From positions 1 to 64,000 of the forward strand of contig NZ_MTLG01000074.1 in the NCBI RefSeq assembly GCF_002192695.1: a DNA stretch of 64,000 bases, read 5' to 3'. Below the pieces are notes generated by a model that was not told where the DNA came from, searched no databases, and saw only the letters and a program-made list of their open reading frames with translations. Origin of the DNA: Achromobacter xylosoxidans (lineage in GTDB: Bacteria; Pseudomonadota; Gammaproteobacteria; Burkholderiales; Burkholderiaceae_B). Made by a program: the position numbers and the translations under genes. Positions 27,505 to 36,229 of this stretch are shown here, one piece after another. The stretch's first letter is position 1, and each line of letters starts with the position of its first letter.

Positions 27505-28656
27505 ATGCCTACCGCCTCCGAGGCGCTGCTGGCGCGCTTGATCGCCTTCGACACGGTGACCCTCACGCCCAACCTGGCGCTGATCGAGACCGTGCGCGAA
27601 CTGCTGGCGGCGCACGGCATAGCCTGCACGCTGGTGCGCAGCGATGACGGCACCCGCGCCAACCTGCACGCATCCGTCGGCCCCGCCGATGTCCCGGGCG
27701 TGCTGCTGTCGGGACACACCGACGTGGTGCCCGCCGCCGGGCAGGCCTGGACCGTGCCGCCCTTCGCGCTGACCGAGCGCGACGGACTGTTGTACGGACG
27801 CGGCGCGGCGGACATGAAGGGCTTCGTGGCCTGTGCCGTCAATGCGATGCTGCTGGCCAGCCAGCGCCCGTTGCGGCGGCCGCTGCAGCTGGCGCTGTCC
27901 TACGACGAGGAGATCGGCTGCGTCGGCGTGCGCCGGCTGCTGGACGTCATGGAAATGGCGCCCACCCGGCCCGCGCTGTGCATCGTGGGCGAGCCGACCT
28001 CCATGCAGATCGCCACCGGCCATAAGGGCAAGATGGCCCTGCGCGCCGTCTGCCAGGGACTCGAAGGCCATTCCGCGCTGGCGCCGCGGGCGCTGAACGC
28101 GATCCATCTGGCGTGCGACATGGTGGGCGCCATGCGCGCCCTGCAGGACGCGCTGCAGGCCCATGGCGCGCGCGACCCGGCCTATGAGGTGCCCTACGCG
28201 ACCGTCCACGCGGGCTGCATCCACGGCGGGCGAGCCTTGAACATCGTGCCCAACGAATGCGTGGTCGACTTCGAGATCCGGCATCTGGCCCAGGACGATC
28301 CCGACGCGCTGCTTGCGCCCTTGCGCCAGACGGCCGAGGACATCCGCGATCAGGCCCGCCTGCGCGCGCCCGCCGCGGATATCCGGATAGAACAGGTCAA
28401 CGCCTATCCGGGGCTGGACACGCATCCGGCCAGCGAGGCCGTGCGTTTCGTGGAATCGCTGCTGCCCGCCGCCACCGGCAAGACCAAGGTGGCTTTCGGC
28501 ACCGAAGGCGGGCTGTTCACCCGGCACCTGGACGTGCCCGTGGTGGTATGCGGCCCGGGATCCATCACGCAGGCCCACAAGCCCGACGAGTTCATCTCGC
28601 GCGCGCAACTCGCCGAGTGCGATGCATTCCTGGAACGGCTGCTGACGGCGCTATAG
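27505..28656 (+). CDS. ArgE/DapE-type M20 deacylase (acetylornithine deacetylase-like)
   Basis: 383-aa zinc amidohydrolase. M20 metal motifs are intact: SGHTDVVP, GRGAADMKGF and SYDEEIGCVG (catalytic Glu-Glu), with CIVGEPT and the distal His in the PGSITQAHKPDEF segment. The family cleaves N-acyl amino acids; acetylornithine deacetylase is the best-known role. Last gene of the importer/ureohydrolase operon, so I infer it completes degradation of an acylated or guanidino-derived amino acid rather than serving arginine biosynthesis. Confidence 0.9.
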   Translation: MPTASEALLARLIAFDTVTLTPNLALIETVRELLAAHGIACTLVRSDDGTRANLHASVGPADVPGVLLSGHTDVVPAAGQAWTVPPFALTERDGLLYGRGAADMKGFVACAVNAMLLASQRPLRRPLQLALSYDEEIGCVGVRRLLDVMEMAPTRPALCIVGEPTSMQIATGHKGKMALRAVCQGLEGHSALAPRALNAIHLACDMVGAMRALQDALQAHGARDPAYEVPYATVHAGCIHGGRALNIVPNECVVDFEIRHLAQDDPDALLAPLRQTAEDIRDQARLRAPAADIRIEQVNAYPGLDTHPASEAVRFVESLLPAATGKTKVAFGTEGGLFTRHLDVPVVVCGPGSITQAHKPDEFISRAQLAECDAFLERLLTAL

Positions 28657-28716
28657 CGCCAGCCCCGCGTTTCCACGCGCCCGGACGCCGCCCGCGGCGA
28701 CGCCCGGACTCCGCGC

Positions 28717-29703
28717 TCAATCCGGCTTGATGCCCGCGGACTTGATCAGGGTTTCATAGCGGCCGGCCTCATCCTTCATGGCTGCCAGCGTGGCCTCGGG
28801 CGTGGAACCGCGCACCAGCAGGCCGCGCGCTTCGTAGGTCTGGCGAAACGCGGGATCCGCCGTGACCGCCGTCACCGCCTGGTTGATCCGCGCCACCAGC
28901 GCGTCCGGGGTCTTGCCCGGCGCGAACAGGGTAAAGACCGTGGACGGAATGCTGCCGGCCTTGCCGCCCGCCTCCTGCAGCGTCGGCACGTCCGGCATCA
29001 TGGCGGCCCGCTGCGAGGCGCCGGCAACCAGCACGCGGATCTTGCCGGCCTTGTACTGTTCCGACACCGCCAGGCCGCCTGCCATGACGCTGTCCACGTC
29101 GCCTGCCATGGTCGCGGTCATGGCAGGCGCCACGCCCTTGAACGGCACATAGGTGAACTGCACGCCCTCGGCGCTGGCCAGCATGGCCATGCCCAGATGG
29201 TTCACATGGCCCTGGCCGCCGGTGCCGACATTGATGCGCTGCGGATTGGCCCGGGCGTAGTCGATGAATTCCTTGTAGGTCTTGGCCGGAAAGGCATTGC
29301 TGACCGCCACGTACAGCTGCACCTGGCCCAGGTCCGTGACCGGCTTGAAATCCTCCTGCCAGCGGTACGGCACCTTGGCGTAGAGGAAGGGGTTGGTCTC
29401 CAGCGCCAGCCGGTCCACCATCAGCAGGGTATTGCCGTCGCCCGCCGCCTTGGCGACGTAGTCGCTGCCGATGATGGCGTTGGCGCCGGGGCGGTTCTCC
29501 ACCACCACGGTCTTGCCGCTCTCCTTGAAGAGGCGGTTGCCCAGGTCGCGGGCCAGCACGTCAGGTTCGGTGCCGGGCGGATACGGCACCACGATCTTCA
29601 CGGTGTCCGAGGGCCAGGCCTGGGCCGCGGCCTGGGTCGCCGGCAACAGCGCCAGCGCGGCCCACAATACGGGTTGCAAACAACAACGGTACGGCGATCC
29701 CAT
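28717..29703 (-). CDS. Bug/TctC-family periplasmic binding protein
   Basis: Orphan tripartite-tricarboxylate-type binding protein, 328 aa, with a signal peptide ending near TQAAAQA. Shows WPSDTVKIVVPYPPGTEPDV, VVVENRPGANAIIGSDYVAK and VPFKGVAPAMTATMAGDVDS, the standard Bug signatures. No TctA/TctB membrane genes are nearby, as is common in Bordetella and Achromobacter. It lies last in the minus-strand catabolic operon, 108 bases after the sulfatase gene, and probably binds the pathway substrate. Confidence 0.92.
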   Translation of the reverse strand: MGSPYRCCLQPVLWAALALLPATQAAAQAWPSDTVKIVVPYPPGTEPDVLARDLGNRLFKESGKTVVVENRPGANAIIGSDYVAKAAGDGNTLLMVDRLALETNPFLYAKVPYRWQEDFKPVTDLGQVQLYVAVSNAFPAKTYKEFIDYARANPQRINVGTGGQGHVNHLGMAMLASAEGVQFTYVPFKGVAPAMTATMAGDVDSVMAGGLAVSEQYKAGKIRVLVAGASQRAAMMPDVPTLQEAGGKAGSIPSTVFTLFAPGKTPDALVARINQAVTAVTADPAFRQTYEARGLLVRGSTPEATLAAMKDEAGRYETLIKSAGIKPD

Positions 29704-29811
29704 GGTACTTCCCCTTGTATATGTCGTTCCGGAAGCGTCCGGCGACTGAGTTGCCGCTCCGGGCCAGGACGGGCCCGGGCGGCTGGAAATCCAGATCAGG
29801 ACCGGTCCGCT

Positions 29812-31407
29812 TCACCAGCGGCCGATCAGAATGCCCATCATCCGTTCGTGCGCATGCGTGCGCTCGCGTACTTCCTCGTCGGTCTCGGTGGCGCGGCGCT
29901 TGAGGCCTTGGTGCCAGTCCAGCAACGCGGACCGCATCCGTGCGGCCACCGGCGCCATGCCCGGATCGGCGCCCACGTCATGCAGCTCGCCCGGATCGTC
30001 GCGCAGGTCGAACAGCTGCGCGGGATAGCCCTGCCAATGCAGATACTTGTAGCGCTCGTCGCGCACCATGAGACCGGTGCATTCGCGCTCGCCGCGTCCC
30101 AGGAACAGGCGCGCCTCGCGATAGGCGTAGTCCAGGCTGCCCACCACGTACTCGCGCGCGGGCGGCGCCGCGTCGGCGTTCCCGCGGATCCCCGGCAGCA
30201 GCGAGCGGCCCTCGATGCGGTGTTCCTGCCCCGGCAGCGCCAGCGCCTCCAGCACCGTGGGGACGATGTCTATGCATTCGACGAAGGCGTCGCTGCGGGT
30301 GCCGCGGGTCGCGTCGGCGGCGGGCGCCGGGTCATGGACCAGGCAAGGCACGCGCATCGCGCTGTCGTAGAAGTACTCCTTTTCGCCCAGCCAGTGGTCG
30401 CCCAGGTGGTCGCCGTGATCCGAGGTGAAGAGGATCAGCGTGTCCTTCAGCCTGCCGCTGCGCTCCAGGTAGTCCAGCAGCCGGCCGACCTGGTCGTCGA
30501 TCTGCTTGACCAGTCCCATGTAGACCGGCCGTATGCTGCGCCAGACCTCGTCGCGGGCGAAGGACTCCGACTCTTCCAGCCGCTGGTAGGCGCCATGCAC
30601 CGGATGCGGACGCTCCCGTTCCGCTTGCGAACGCACCGGCGGCGCGCAGTCTTCCGCGCCATACATGGCGTGGTATGGCGCCGGCGCCTTGTACGGCCAG
30701 TGCGGCTTGATGTAGGAAAGATGCAGCGCCCAGGGCTGGTCGCCCTGCCCCTGCATGAAGTCCAGGGCGCGGTCCGTGAGATAGGCCGTCTCGGAGTCGG
30801 CCGCGTCCACGCGGGCGGGCAGCGGCGCGTTGCGCATCAGCCAGCCGCTGGCGATGCTGCCGTCGGCGGTCTGGCTGCCCACCACGTAGTCTTCCCAGGG
30901 CCGCTCGCTGTCGTAGCCGCGTTCGCGCAGGTAGCGGCGGTACGGGCTGTCCTGGGCCAGTTCGAAATGGCCGTCGTAGCGCTCGATGGGCACGAAGCCG
31001 CCTTGCAGGAAACGTTGTTCGTCCTCGGCCGCATAGCCTTTGCCCCGCAAGCCGGCGCGGTCGGGCACGAAGTGCGTCTTGCCCAGCAGGTGCAGCGGCA
31101 GTCCGGCCTGGGCCAGGTATTCGCCCAGGCACCATTCGTCCACCGGATGCGGCACGCGGTTCCAGGTGACGCGGTGCGACAGCGGATAGCGGCCGGTGTA
31201 GTAGGACGCACGCGACGGGCCGCAGACCGCGGATGTCACGTAAGCCCGGTCATACTGAACGCCCATGCGCGCCAGGCGGTCGATGTGCGGCGTGCGCAAG
31301 GCGCCGGCTCCGCCATAACAGGACAGATGGTCCGCGCGCAGCTGGTCGCACATGATGAACAGCACGTTGCGCACCGGGTTGCCCGCGGGCTGGACGGATG
31401 CGTTCAT
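29812..31407 (-). CDS. Sulfatase / phosphonate monoester hydrolase-type enzyme
   Basis: Alkaline-phosphatase-superfamily hydrolase, 531 aa. Cys 62 in VCGPSRASYYTGR fits the C-x-P-S-R sequence converted to formylglycine. The metal ligands are visible in FIMCDQLRAD and LFTSDHGDHLGDH. Cutting a sulfate or phosphonate ester from an aromatic ring is the expected activity; arylsulfatase and phosphonate monoester hydrolase cannot be separated by eye. No signal peptide, so it is cytoplasmic. Overlaps the FAD hydroxylase stop by 4 bases (ATGA). Confidence 0.88.
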   Translation of the reverse strand: MNASVQPAGNPVRNVLFIMCDQLRADHLSCYGGAGALRTPHIDRLARMGVQYDRAYVTSAVCGPSRASYYTGRYPLSHRVTWNRVPHPVDEWCLGEYLAQAGLPLHLLGKTHFVPDRAGLRGKGYAAEDEQRFLQGGFVPIERYDGHFELAQDSPYRRYLRERGYDSERPWEDYVVGSQTADGSIASGWLMRNAPLPARVDAADSETAYLTDRALDFMQGQGDQPWALHLSYIKPHWPYKAPAPYHAMYGAEDCAPPVRSQAERERPHPVHGAYQRLEESESFARDEVWRSIRPVYMGLVKQIDDQVGRLLDYLERSGRLKDTLILFTSDHGDHLGDHWLGEKEYFYDSAMRVPCLVHDPAPAADATRGTRSDAFVECIDIVPTVLEALALPGQEHRIEGRSLLPGIRGNADAAPPAREYVVGSLDYAYREARLFLGRGERECTGLMVRDERYKYLHWQGYPAQLFDLRDDPGELHDVGADPGMAPVAARMRSALLDWHQGLKRRATETDEEVRERTHAHERMMGILIGRW

Positions 31408-33089
31408 GGCTGTGCTCCGTTCAGGATCGCCCCGGACGCGTGCGCCGGCCTGTCCGCGGACGGGGCGGCCATCTGGCCTGCTCCGGGTACGAAGCGGGCG
31501 GCAAAACGGCCCAGGGCGTCGGCCGCGTCCTGGCGCCTACCCAGCGCCGCGACGTAGCGGTCCGGACGCACCAGGACCCAGTCCGCGCGGGTGCGCTGGA
31601 ACCAGAAGTGCAGCGCGTTTTCCGTGTCCTGCAGCACGGGCAAGGCCTCGGCCTGCAGCTCGTCAGGATCGCAGCCGCTGCGCGCGCGCTGCGCCGCCAC
31701 GTAACGGCAGCCCAGCTTGTCCAGTTGCGCCCGCAGGGCCGGCGGCAGCCCGGCGCGCGGATCGCGGCGCCAGCCTATCAGGGCGAAGCCCGCGCCCAGC
31801 GCCTCGTCCAGGCGTTCCGTGGCGCCGTTCTCGCCTTCCACCAGCGGCTGGATGAACATGCGGCCGATGCACTCGCGCTGCGTCCTGTCGGCGCTGTCGC
31901 CCACCACGCCGCGGCTGTAGCGCGGCATGGGCTTGAATTTCATCTGCAGCACATAGTCGCGGATTTTCGGAATGTTCCTGATCGACAGGAAGAACGCGTC
32001 GCGCAGCGCCGCCAGCACCGGGTTGGTCTGCGACAGCATGGCGCCGAACATGTCGGCCAACGAAATCATGGCGCGGGCATGGCTGTGGCGTTCGTCGTGG
32101 TAGCTCTGCAAGGCGGCCGGGTCCAGGCGGCCCTGCACGATCCAGGCCACCTTCCAGGCCAGGTTGAAGGCGTCGCGCAGGCCGGCGTTCAGGCCCTGGC
32201 CGATCCAGGGCGGGGTCAGGTGCGCGGCGTCGCCCGCCAGGCAGACCCGGCCCGCGACGAAGCTGCGCGCCACCCGCGAATTGTGGGTATAGACCCGCGC
32301 GCGGATGACGTTGAGCCTGGCCGGGTCGGCGACGTGGTGGCGCAGCAGTTCCCGCACCTTTTCGGGCTGCAGCATCTGCTCGCCGTCCTCTCCGGGAAAC
32401 AGCATGAACTCCCAACGCCGCAGGCCGTAAGGCAGGCGCAGGCAGACATAGGGGCGGCGCGGCTCGCAATGCAGCGCCGTGTAAGGCGCGTCCAGGGGGT
32501 CCTGGTCGCATTCGATGACCACCCATTTGCGCGGATGCGTGTTGCCGTCGAAGGGCAATTGCAGGATGCGCTCGCGCACCGCGCTGCGGCCGCCGTCGGC
32601 GGCCAGCAGGTACTGCGCGCGGATTTCGCGCTCCGCACCCTCGGCATCGCGCACCCGCACCGTGACGCCGCGTTCGTCCTGCGTCAGCGACAGCAGCTCG
32701 CTGCCGAGTTCCAGCGTCACATGGGGAAAGCGGCGCAGCCCGGCGCGCAGGGTGCGCTCGCCCAGCGGCTGCGAAAACAGGTTGCGGCGATACCAGCCGA
32801 ACTCACGCGTGGCCGGCAGGATCTCGGCAAAGCAGCGCTTGGTCCGCGTGTACATGCGCATGGGCACGTTCTGGATCATGTCGCGCAGCATCTCATCGGC
32901 CAGCCCCGCGCTCTGGAAGGTGCGCATGGCCTCGTCGTCCAGGCCCACCGCGCGCGGATAGTCCAGCACGTCCTGGTTGCGTTCCAGCACCAGCGTTTCC
33001 ACGCCATAGCTGCCCAGCAGATTGGCCAGCGTTACGCCGACCGGCCCGGCGCCCACCACCAGCACCGGCACTTCTACGATATGCGCCAT
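31404..33089 (-). CDS. MhpA-like FAD aromatic hydroxylase
   Basis: Class A flavoprotein monooxygenase, 561 aa, similar in layout to 3-(3-hydroxyphenyl)propionate hydroxylase. It has an N-terminal Rossmann site VLVVGAGPVGVTLANLL (residues 9-25), LLAADGGRSAVRERI (DG motif) and the second FAD motif CLAGDAAHLTPPWIGQGLNAG, then a thioredoxin-like C-terminal domain. It would convert a phenol to a catechol. The neighbouring VOC dioxygenase and alpha/beta hydrolase would then cleave the ring and the product, as MhpB and MhpC do. Confidence 0.9.
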   Translation of the reverse strand: MAHIVEVPVLVVGAGPVGVTLANLLGSYGVETLVLERNQDVLDYPRAVGLDDEAMRTFQSAGLADEMLRDMIQNVPMRMYTRTKRCFAEILPATREFGWYRRNLFSQPLGERTLRAGLRRFPHVTLELGSELLSLTQDERGVTVRVRDAEGAEREIRAQYLLAADGGRSAVRERILQLPFDGNTHPRKWVVIECDQDPLDAPYTALHCEPRRPYVCLRLPYGLRRWEFMLFPGEDGEQMLQPEKVRELLRHHVADPARLNVIRARVYTHNSRVARSFVAGRVCLAGDAAHLTPPWIGQGLNAGLRDAFNLAWKVAWIVQGRLDPAALQSYHDERHSHARAMISLADMFGAMLSQTNPVLAALRDAFFLSIRNIPKIRDYVLQMKFKPMPRYSRGVVGDSADRTQRECIGRMFIQPLVEGENGATERLDEALGAGFALIGWRRDPRAGLPPALRAQLDKLGCRYVAAQRARSGCDPDELQAEALPVLQDTENALHFWFQRTRADWVLVRPDRYVAALGRRQDAADALGRFAARFVPGAGQMAAPSADRPAHASGAILNGAQP

Positions 33090-33146
33090 CTCGGCTCTCC
33101 CTTGGATTCTTGTCTAGTGCCTGGCGGGTTGCGCCTTGGGCTCGCC

Positions 33147-33989
33147 TCAGGCGCGCCGCAGGAACCCGCCGACGGCCTGCTCGAAGGCGGCCGGCCGGTC
33201 GTCATGGATGTAATGGCCGGCGCCGTCTATCTCGACCCACTCCACGTTCGGGTTGCGCGCCGCCATGTCGCGGGCGGTCTGGGCCTGCAGGTAGTCCGAG
33301 CGCCCGCCGCGCACGACCAGGGTCGGACAGCCCAGCGCCTGGACCTGCGGCCACAGGTCCACCACCCGCGCGGGATCGGGGTCCAGCCGGGTGGCGGCGA
33401 TGCCGGCATGGTCGTGGCGCCAGGTCCAGCCGCCCGCCCCGTCCTCCTTCAACATGTGACGCAGCCGTTCCTCGCGGGCGGCCTCGGTCACGCTGGGCCG
33501 CAGCGCGCGCAGGTATTCGCGCGCCGCGGCGATGTCGGCAAAGGACTCGGGCGTCTCGCGCAGTTCGCGTTGGATGCGCGCCGCGCCCGCGCTGCCTTCG
33601 AAGGCGGCGGGACCGGCGTCCTCGACGATCAGGCGCCGCACGCGCTGCGGATGGCGGGCGGCGAACACGATGGCGGCAATGCCGCCCATCGAATGGCCCA
33701 GCAGGTCGAAGCGGTCCAGGCCCAGGGCGTCGGCCACGCCCGCCAGGTCATCGACGTAGGCGTCGGTGTAGTAGTTGCGTTCCGGATCCCAGCTGCTGGC
33801 GCCGCGCCCGCGTTGGTCATAGGCCAGCACGCGGAAGTCCGGCTGCAAGGCCTGCGCGATGCCGGCGAAGGTCTCGGCGTAGCCCCGGATGCCGTGCAAC
33901 ATGAATAGCGGGCGCCCTTCGCGCGGACCCCACTCGGTCAGATGCAGGGTCATGCCGTTGACGGCGATGTCGGTGTCGCGGCGTTGCAT
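33147..33989 (-). CDS. Alpha/beta hydrolase (MhpC-like position)
   Basis: 280-aa alpha/beta-fold hydrolase. Nucleophile Ser 100 in LLGHSMGG, oxyanion region MLHGIRGYAETF, catalytic His in IDGAGHYIHDDRP, and Asp in the VVRGGRSDYL segment. The family includes C-C hydrolases of meta-cleavage pathways and esterases. Gene context (FAD hydroxylase and VOC dioxygenase beside it) favours a C-C hydrolase, but sequence alone does not prove it. Confidence 0.88.
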   Translation of the reverse strand: MQRRDTDIAVNGMTLHLTEWGPREGRPLFMLHGIRGYAETFAGIAQALQPDFRVLAYDQRGRGASSWDPERNYYTDAYVDDLAGVADALGLDRFDLLGHSMGGIAAIVFAARHPQRVRRLIVEDAGPAAFEGSAGAARIQRELRETPESFADIAAAREYLRALRPSVTEAAREERLRHMLKEDGAGGWTWRHDHAGIAATRLDPDPARVVDLWPQVQALGCPTLVVRGGRSDYLQAQTARDMAARNPNVEWVEIDGAGHYIHDDRPAAFEQAVGGFLRRA

Positions 33990-34001
33990 GTGGGCTTCCT
34001 T

Positions 34002-34604
34002 TCAGCAGAGTCCGTCTTTGCCCTGGATTTCACTGGCAGGGATGCCGCCCAGGCGCGCATGCAGGCGGCCGCGGGTGGCGAAGGCGAAGGCGATCAGCAC
34101 TTCGTCGCGGTTGGGCGCGTCGCCGAACAGCGCAGTCACGCTGTCGTAGTGCGAACGGACATAGAGCGCGTCCTTGTGCGCCAGCGGAATGTCGATGACG
34201 GTACCGGGTCCGCCGCGCTTGCCGGTGGACGGCACCCAGGCCTTGCCGCCGCCAAGCGCGGCGCGCACGGGCTCGGCGAAGATGGTGGTCAAGAGCGCAT
34301 TGCCGTGCTCGTATTCGCCGTCGGTGCCCACCACGCAGGCCTTGCCGTAGCTTTCCAGTGGCTGGCCACCGGCCGCGGCAATGATGCGCCGGCCGAATTC
34401 CTCGCCCAGCATGCCCGAGGGTTCGACGTAGCCCGACAGGTCGCGCTCGAAGCGTCCCGCATAGGGGTTGTGCAGCGCGGCCGCGATGACGATCTTGCGC
34501 AGCGGCTCGCCGTCGGCCGGTTCGCCGGTTTCAGTAGCCAGGGTGTCGTCGATTTGCAAATACCACTTGCGGATGCGGTAGGGACCGAAGTTGGGGTTGC
34601 TCAT
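34002..34604 (-). CDS. DUF1185 amino-acid-synthesis family protein
   Basis: 200-aa cytoplasmic protein of the PF06684 type, recognised from KIVIAAALHNPYAGRF, LGEEFGRRIIAAAGGQPLES, GKACVVGTDGEYEHGNALLT and the C-terminal LHARLGGIPASEIQGKDG. The biochemical role of the family is not established; members recur in catabolic clusters for aromatic or heterocyclic compounds. Starts 49 bases after the VOC gene and ends 12 bases before the hydrolase gene. Confidence 0.85.
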   Translation of the reverse strand: MSNPNFGPYRIRKWYLQIDDTLATETGEPADGEPLRKIVIAAALHNPYAGRFERDLSGYVEPSGMLGEEFGRRIIAAAGGQPLESYGKACVVGTDGEYEHGNALLTTIFAEPVRAALGGGKAWVPSTGKRGGPGTVIDIPLAHKDALYVRSHYDSVTALFGDAPNRDEVLIAFAFATRGRLHARLGGIPASEIQGKDGLC

Positions 34605-34653
34605 GGATGCTCCAGAAAGTGAGGAATCAGGAAGGGATGCGCCGCGCGGGCTG

Positions 34654-35139
34654 TCAAAGAGGATCCAGCGTCATGGGGACGCTGGGCGCGTTGTGGTCAT
34701 GCAGGACTCGCTTGCCCTCTTCGTCGCCATGCACGGTTTCGCAGAAGAACTCGAAGCGGTGGCCGTCGGGGTCGGTGAAATACAGGCCATAGCCGACCTT
34801 GTGGTCGGTGATCTTGACCACCTCCACGCCCTTGGCCAGCAACATGCCGTAGAGGCGGCGCAGCTCGTCCACGTCGCCCTCGATCTCCAGCCCGTAGTGC
34901 TGCATGTTGACGGGGCCGCGGGCGGGCTCGCCTTCGGCCGCGCGGATCAGGGCGATGTCATGGTGCTTGCGCCCGAAGGACAGGAACACCCATTGCTCGC
35001 CGCGCGCGGTCTCCTGCATGCCGAGCACGGATTCGTACCAGGGCGCCGACGCGAACGGGTCGCGCACGAACAGGGCCAGGTGGGTGCGCGCGATGCGCGG
35101 CCGGCGGTCCGCCGGCGCAAGCGTGGTGTTGGTGGACAT
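34654..35139 (-). CDS. VOC-family dioxygenase, extradiol type
   Basis: 161-aa vicinal-oxygen-chelate protein. Putative metal ligands His 20 (ARTHLALFV), His 81 (MQHYGLEI) and Glu 130 (DPDGHRFEFF) make the 2-His-1-Glu set of extradiol dioxygenases. It has a single VOC module pair, so it is shorter than two-domain catechol dioxygenases. Beside an aromatic hydroxylase and an alpha/beta hydrolase, ring cleavage is the natural role; a glyoxalase-type isomerase is the alternative. Confidence 0.85.
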   Translation of the reverse strand: MSTNTTLAPADRRPRIARTHLALFVRDPFASAPWYESVLGMQETARGEQWVFLSFGRKHHDIALIRAAEGEPARGPVNMQHYGLEIEGDVDELRRLYGMLLAKGVEVVKITDHKVGYGLYFTDPDGHRFEFFCETVHGDEEGKRVLHDHNAPSVPMTLDPL

Positions 35140-35158
35140 GGCGGTCTCGGGCGGGTTG

Positions 35159-36199
35159 TCAGTTGATGGATTGGGGATGCGCGGTCACGGGCGCGGCGTA
35201 CGGCGTCCAGGCCACGGCGGTGATTTCGCTGAAGTCGCGCCATTCCTTGAACCAGCTGCGGCCGCCGTCGGTGGAGCGGAACAAATGGCCGTACTTGGTG
35301 CCGGCGAACGCCAGCCGCGGGTCGGCGGCGTGCACGCCGAAGGCCCAGAAGGTGGAATTGGGCGGCGTGTGCAGCAGCGCCGGCTGCCAGTTGCGGCCGC
35401 GGTCGGACGAACGGTAGATCCTGCTGCGCGTGCCGGGCGTGCCGTCGCCGATGGCCAGCAGCAGCGTGTCGGGATCGTCCGGCAGCGCCTGCACCGTGCG
35501 GGTGTAGTACATGCCGTCAAAGCGCGACTTGGAGGCCACGCCGTCCCAGCGCCGGCCGTCCTCGCTCAGGTAGACGGAGTTCACGGTCAGAACCATGGCG
35601 GCCTTGGACGCGCTGGCCGTGGCCGGCAGCACCGCCACACAATGGATGTCGGGGTTGGCGATGGCATCGGCATTGCCTTCTTCGTCCTGGCGCGACCAGC
35701 TATCGCCGCCATCTCGGCTGTGCCAAAGGCCCCCTTCCTCGACCCCGAACCAGACTTCGCGGCCGTCGTCGGGGTCGACGCAGACTGACAGGATGCGCGG
35801 GCGGTTCACGCCGCGGCAGAATTCCGGCAGTTCGGGCGACAGGCGTTGCCAGCTGGCGCCGCCGTCCACCGAACGGAACATGGCCGCGCGCGACGGCGCG
35901 CCGGTGCCCGCATACATGCGCCGCGGGTCTGTCGGGTCGATGGCCATGGCCCAGACGGTCATGCCGTTCATGGGGCTGTCCACCCGCGTGAAATGCGCGC
36001 CGCCGTCGGTGCTGACGCACATGCCGGCGTCGGCGCCGGCGAACACGCGGCGCGGATCGGCCGGGTCCACGGCCAGGCTGCGCACCGTGCCGTCGAACTC
36101 GATGGCTTCCTTCAGCCCCAGGCGGTGCCAGGTGGCGCCGTCGTCCACGCTGCGCAGTATTCCTTGGCCGGCCGTGCCGACCAGTATCGTGCCTTGCAT
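35159..36199 (-). CDS. BNR/Asp-box beta-propeller protein
   Basis: 346 aa with seven Asp-box-like repeats (S-x-D-x-G-x-x-W type): VDDGATW, TDGGAHF, VDGGASW, RDGGDSW, EDGRRW, SDRGRNW and TDGGRSW, spread over the whole length. This predicts a beta-propeller of the WD40/YCF48/sialidase class. There is no signal peptide and no sialidase Arg triad that I can place, so I call it non-enzymatic or of unknown activity. It is firmly inside the catabolic operon (30 bases after the SDR gene, 19 before the VOC gene). Confidence 0.85.
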   Translation of the reverse strand: MQGTILVGTAGQGILRSVDDGATWHRLGLKEAIEFDGTVRSLAVDPADPRRVFAGADAGMCVSTDGGAHFTRVDSPMNGMTVWAMAIDPTDPRRMYAGTGAPSRAAMFRSVDGGASWQRLSPELPEFCRGVNRPRILSVCVDPDDGREVWFGVEEGGLWHSRDGGDSWSRQDEEGNADAIANPDIHCVAVLPATASASKAAMVLTVNSVYLSEDGRRWDGVASKSRFDGMYYTRTVQALPDDPDTLLLAIGDGTPGTRSRIYRSSDRGRNWQPALLHTPPNSTFWAFGVHAADPRLAFAGTKYGHLFRSTDGGRSWFKEWRDFSEITAVAWTPYAAPVTAHPQSIN

Positions 36200-36229
36200 A
36201 TCCAGACTCCCCGAATGAGGTTCAGCGGT

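Noticed and set aside
28657..28716. GC-rich hairpin between the convergent ArgE-like and Bug genes
   Set aside because: Short stem without a T-run; not a convincing terminator.
29197..33908. Two plus-strand frames of 786 and 836 aa opposite the sulfatase and FAD hydroxylase genes
   Set aside because: Both lie antisense to proteins with intact catalytic motifs and have no motifs of their own.
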